Assembly: GCF_004962245.1 (NCBI RefSeq)
Contig: NZ_SUHQ01000029.1
Coordinates: 1 to 64,000, forward strand
Source of the DNA: Mesorhizobium sp.
GTDB lineage: Bacteria; Pseudomonadota; Alphaproteobacteria; Rhizobiales; Rhizobiaceae
DNA: 64,000 nucleotides
Direction: 5' to 3'
Part shown: piece by piece, positions 63,388 through 64,000 of the stretch
Layout: every line of letters begins with the position of its first letter
Numbering within the stretch: position 1 is the first letter of the stretch
Notes under the pieces: generated by a model
What the model was told of the DNA's origin: nothing
Database searches by the model: none
The model's input: the letters and a program-made list of their open reading frames with translations, nothing else
Program-made: the position numbers and the translations under genes

Positions 63388-64000
63388 ATGCCAGCCTACC
63401 AGACACTTACGGTCGAGACCTCGGGCCGCGTCGCCGTCGTCACCTTCCGGCGCGCCGACCAGCTCAACGCCATGAACCGGCTGATGCAAGGCGAGATCAC
63501 CGGAGCCTTCGAGGCGCTGTCCGGGGCCGCGGGCGTCGGTGCGATCGTGGTGACCGGCGAGGGGCGCGGTTTCATGGCTGGCGCCGACATCAAGGAATAT
63601 GCCGCCCAGACTGCTGCCGAGTTCGACGCCTTCCAGGCCGCCGGCACGCGCATGTATGCGGCGATCGAGAACAACCGCAAGCCGGTGATCGCGGCGGTCA
63701 ACGGCTTTGCGCTAGGTGGCGGCATGGAGCTGGTGCTGTGCTGCGACATCGTGATCGCCAACCAATATGCGAAACTTGGCCTGCCGGAGATCAAGCTCGG
63801 GCTGATCCCCGGCGGCGGCGGCACACAGCGCAGCGTCCAAAAACTCGGCCGCAACCGCGCCAATCTCCTGCTGATGACCGGCGCCATTGTGCCGGCTTCC
63901 GAATTCATCGACGCCGGCCTGGTCAACGAGGTCGTCGATGTCGAAAGGCTGATGCCGCGGGCGCTGGAGCTCGCCGGGATGATCGCTGCCGAACCGGCCG
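63388..64000 (+). CDS. Enoyl-CoA hydratase/isomerase-family protein, cut by window end
   Basis: At least 204 residues from ATG 63388, continuing past 64000. Crotonase landmarks: RRADQLNAMNRLM, GRGFMAGADIKEY (oxyanion loop) and NGFALGGGMELVLCCDIVIA, LGLPEIKLGLIPGGGGTQR with the catalytic Glu region. Hydrates an enoyl-CoA or catalyses a related reaction, following the CoA-transferase by 1 nt. Confidence 0.92.
   Translation, partial: MPAYQTLTVETSGRVAVVTFRRADQLNAMNRLMQGEITGAFEALSGAAGVGAIVVTGEGRGFMAGADIKEYAAQTAAEFDAFQAAGTRMYAAIENNRKPVIAAVNGFALGGGMELVLCCDIVIANQYAKLGLPEIKLGLIPGGGGTQRSVQKLGRNRANLLLMTGAIVPASEFIDAGLVNEVVDVERLMPRALELAGMIAAEPA

Overview
The window reads as a chromosome or large-replicon segment of a Mesorhizobium-like alphaproteobacterium (Rhizobiales). 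The indications are high GC, rhizobial-type intergenic palindromes, a second tail-less FtsZ, a DUF6429 protein, many ABC sugar-uptake operons, and a dense set of FixK/FNR-type boxes (TTGAT-N4-ATCAA). The genus is an inference from these features, not from any search.

Layout. (1) 1-860: a scar in which the C-terminal coding end of a serine recombinase is joined to a frameshifted thiolase, followed by a ~130-bp palindromic repeat. (2) 0.86-5.5 kb: aldehyde dehydrogenase, divergent from an SDR / isopropylmalate-dehydrogenase-family / L-lactate-dehydrogenase-type set; the last gene carries a frameshift. (3) 6.0-14.9 kb: an Eis-like acetyltransferase, then a compact amino-sugar (ManNAc/sialic-acid type) operon: RpiR regulator, nanK, nanE, Gfo/Idh/MocA oxidoreductase and a complete sugar ABC importer. 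Two GAAANTTTCATC repeats flank a TTGACA box in front of nanE. (4) 15.0-15.5 kb: a decayed IS5-type transposase and a 24-bp tandem repeat.

(5) 15.9-46.6 kb is the most distinctive part: a block rich in low-oxygen/stress genes. It holds two universal stress proteins, a beta-CASP nuclease, a CarS-like membrane protein, a phosphoesterase, cytochrome c, two flavin-binding PPOX proteins, two phosphoribosyltransferases, DUF2267, a sulfonate/nitrate-type ABC importer, glucokinase, a PfkB kinase, PEP synthase, a CBS-BON protein, a host-attachment-family protein, and an acs-pdhABC-acp operon. I count 12 FixK/FNR-like boxes, mostly 35-160 bp in front of operons here and essentially none elsewhere in the window, so this looks like one microaerobic regulon laid out as an island. 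Wreckage of other genes lies between them (P-type ATPase, ABC ATPases, MFS, nadE). At 44.63 kb an 11-nt piece matching the 3' end of initiator tRNA-Met is followed by an intrinsic terminator, which may mark an integration site.

(6) 44.8-51.6 kb: DUF6429, FtsZ2, and divergently a HlyD / double-ATPase-permease / permease exporter with its own box. (7) 51.6-64 kb: hexuronate-type genes (SDR, GntR, mannonate dehydratase), then a solute-binding-like protein without signal peptide, an IclR regulator, a ribose-type ABC importer with two permeases, an SDR, a CoA-transferase and an enoyl-CoA hydratase cut by the window end. Together regions 2, 3 and 7 are carbon-acquisition modules; region 5 would redirect central carbon (glucose phosphorylation, an EMP step, PEP synthesis, pyruvate and acetate to acetyl-CoA) when oxygen is low.
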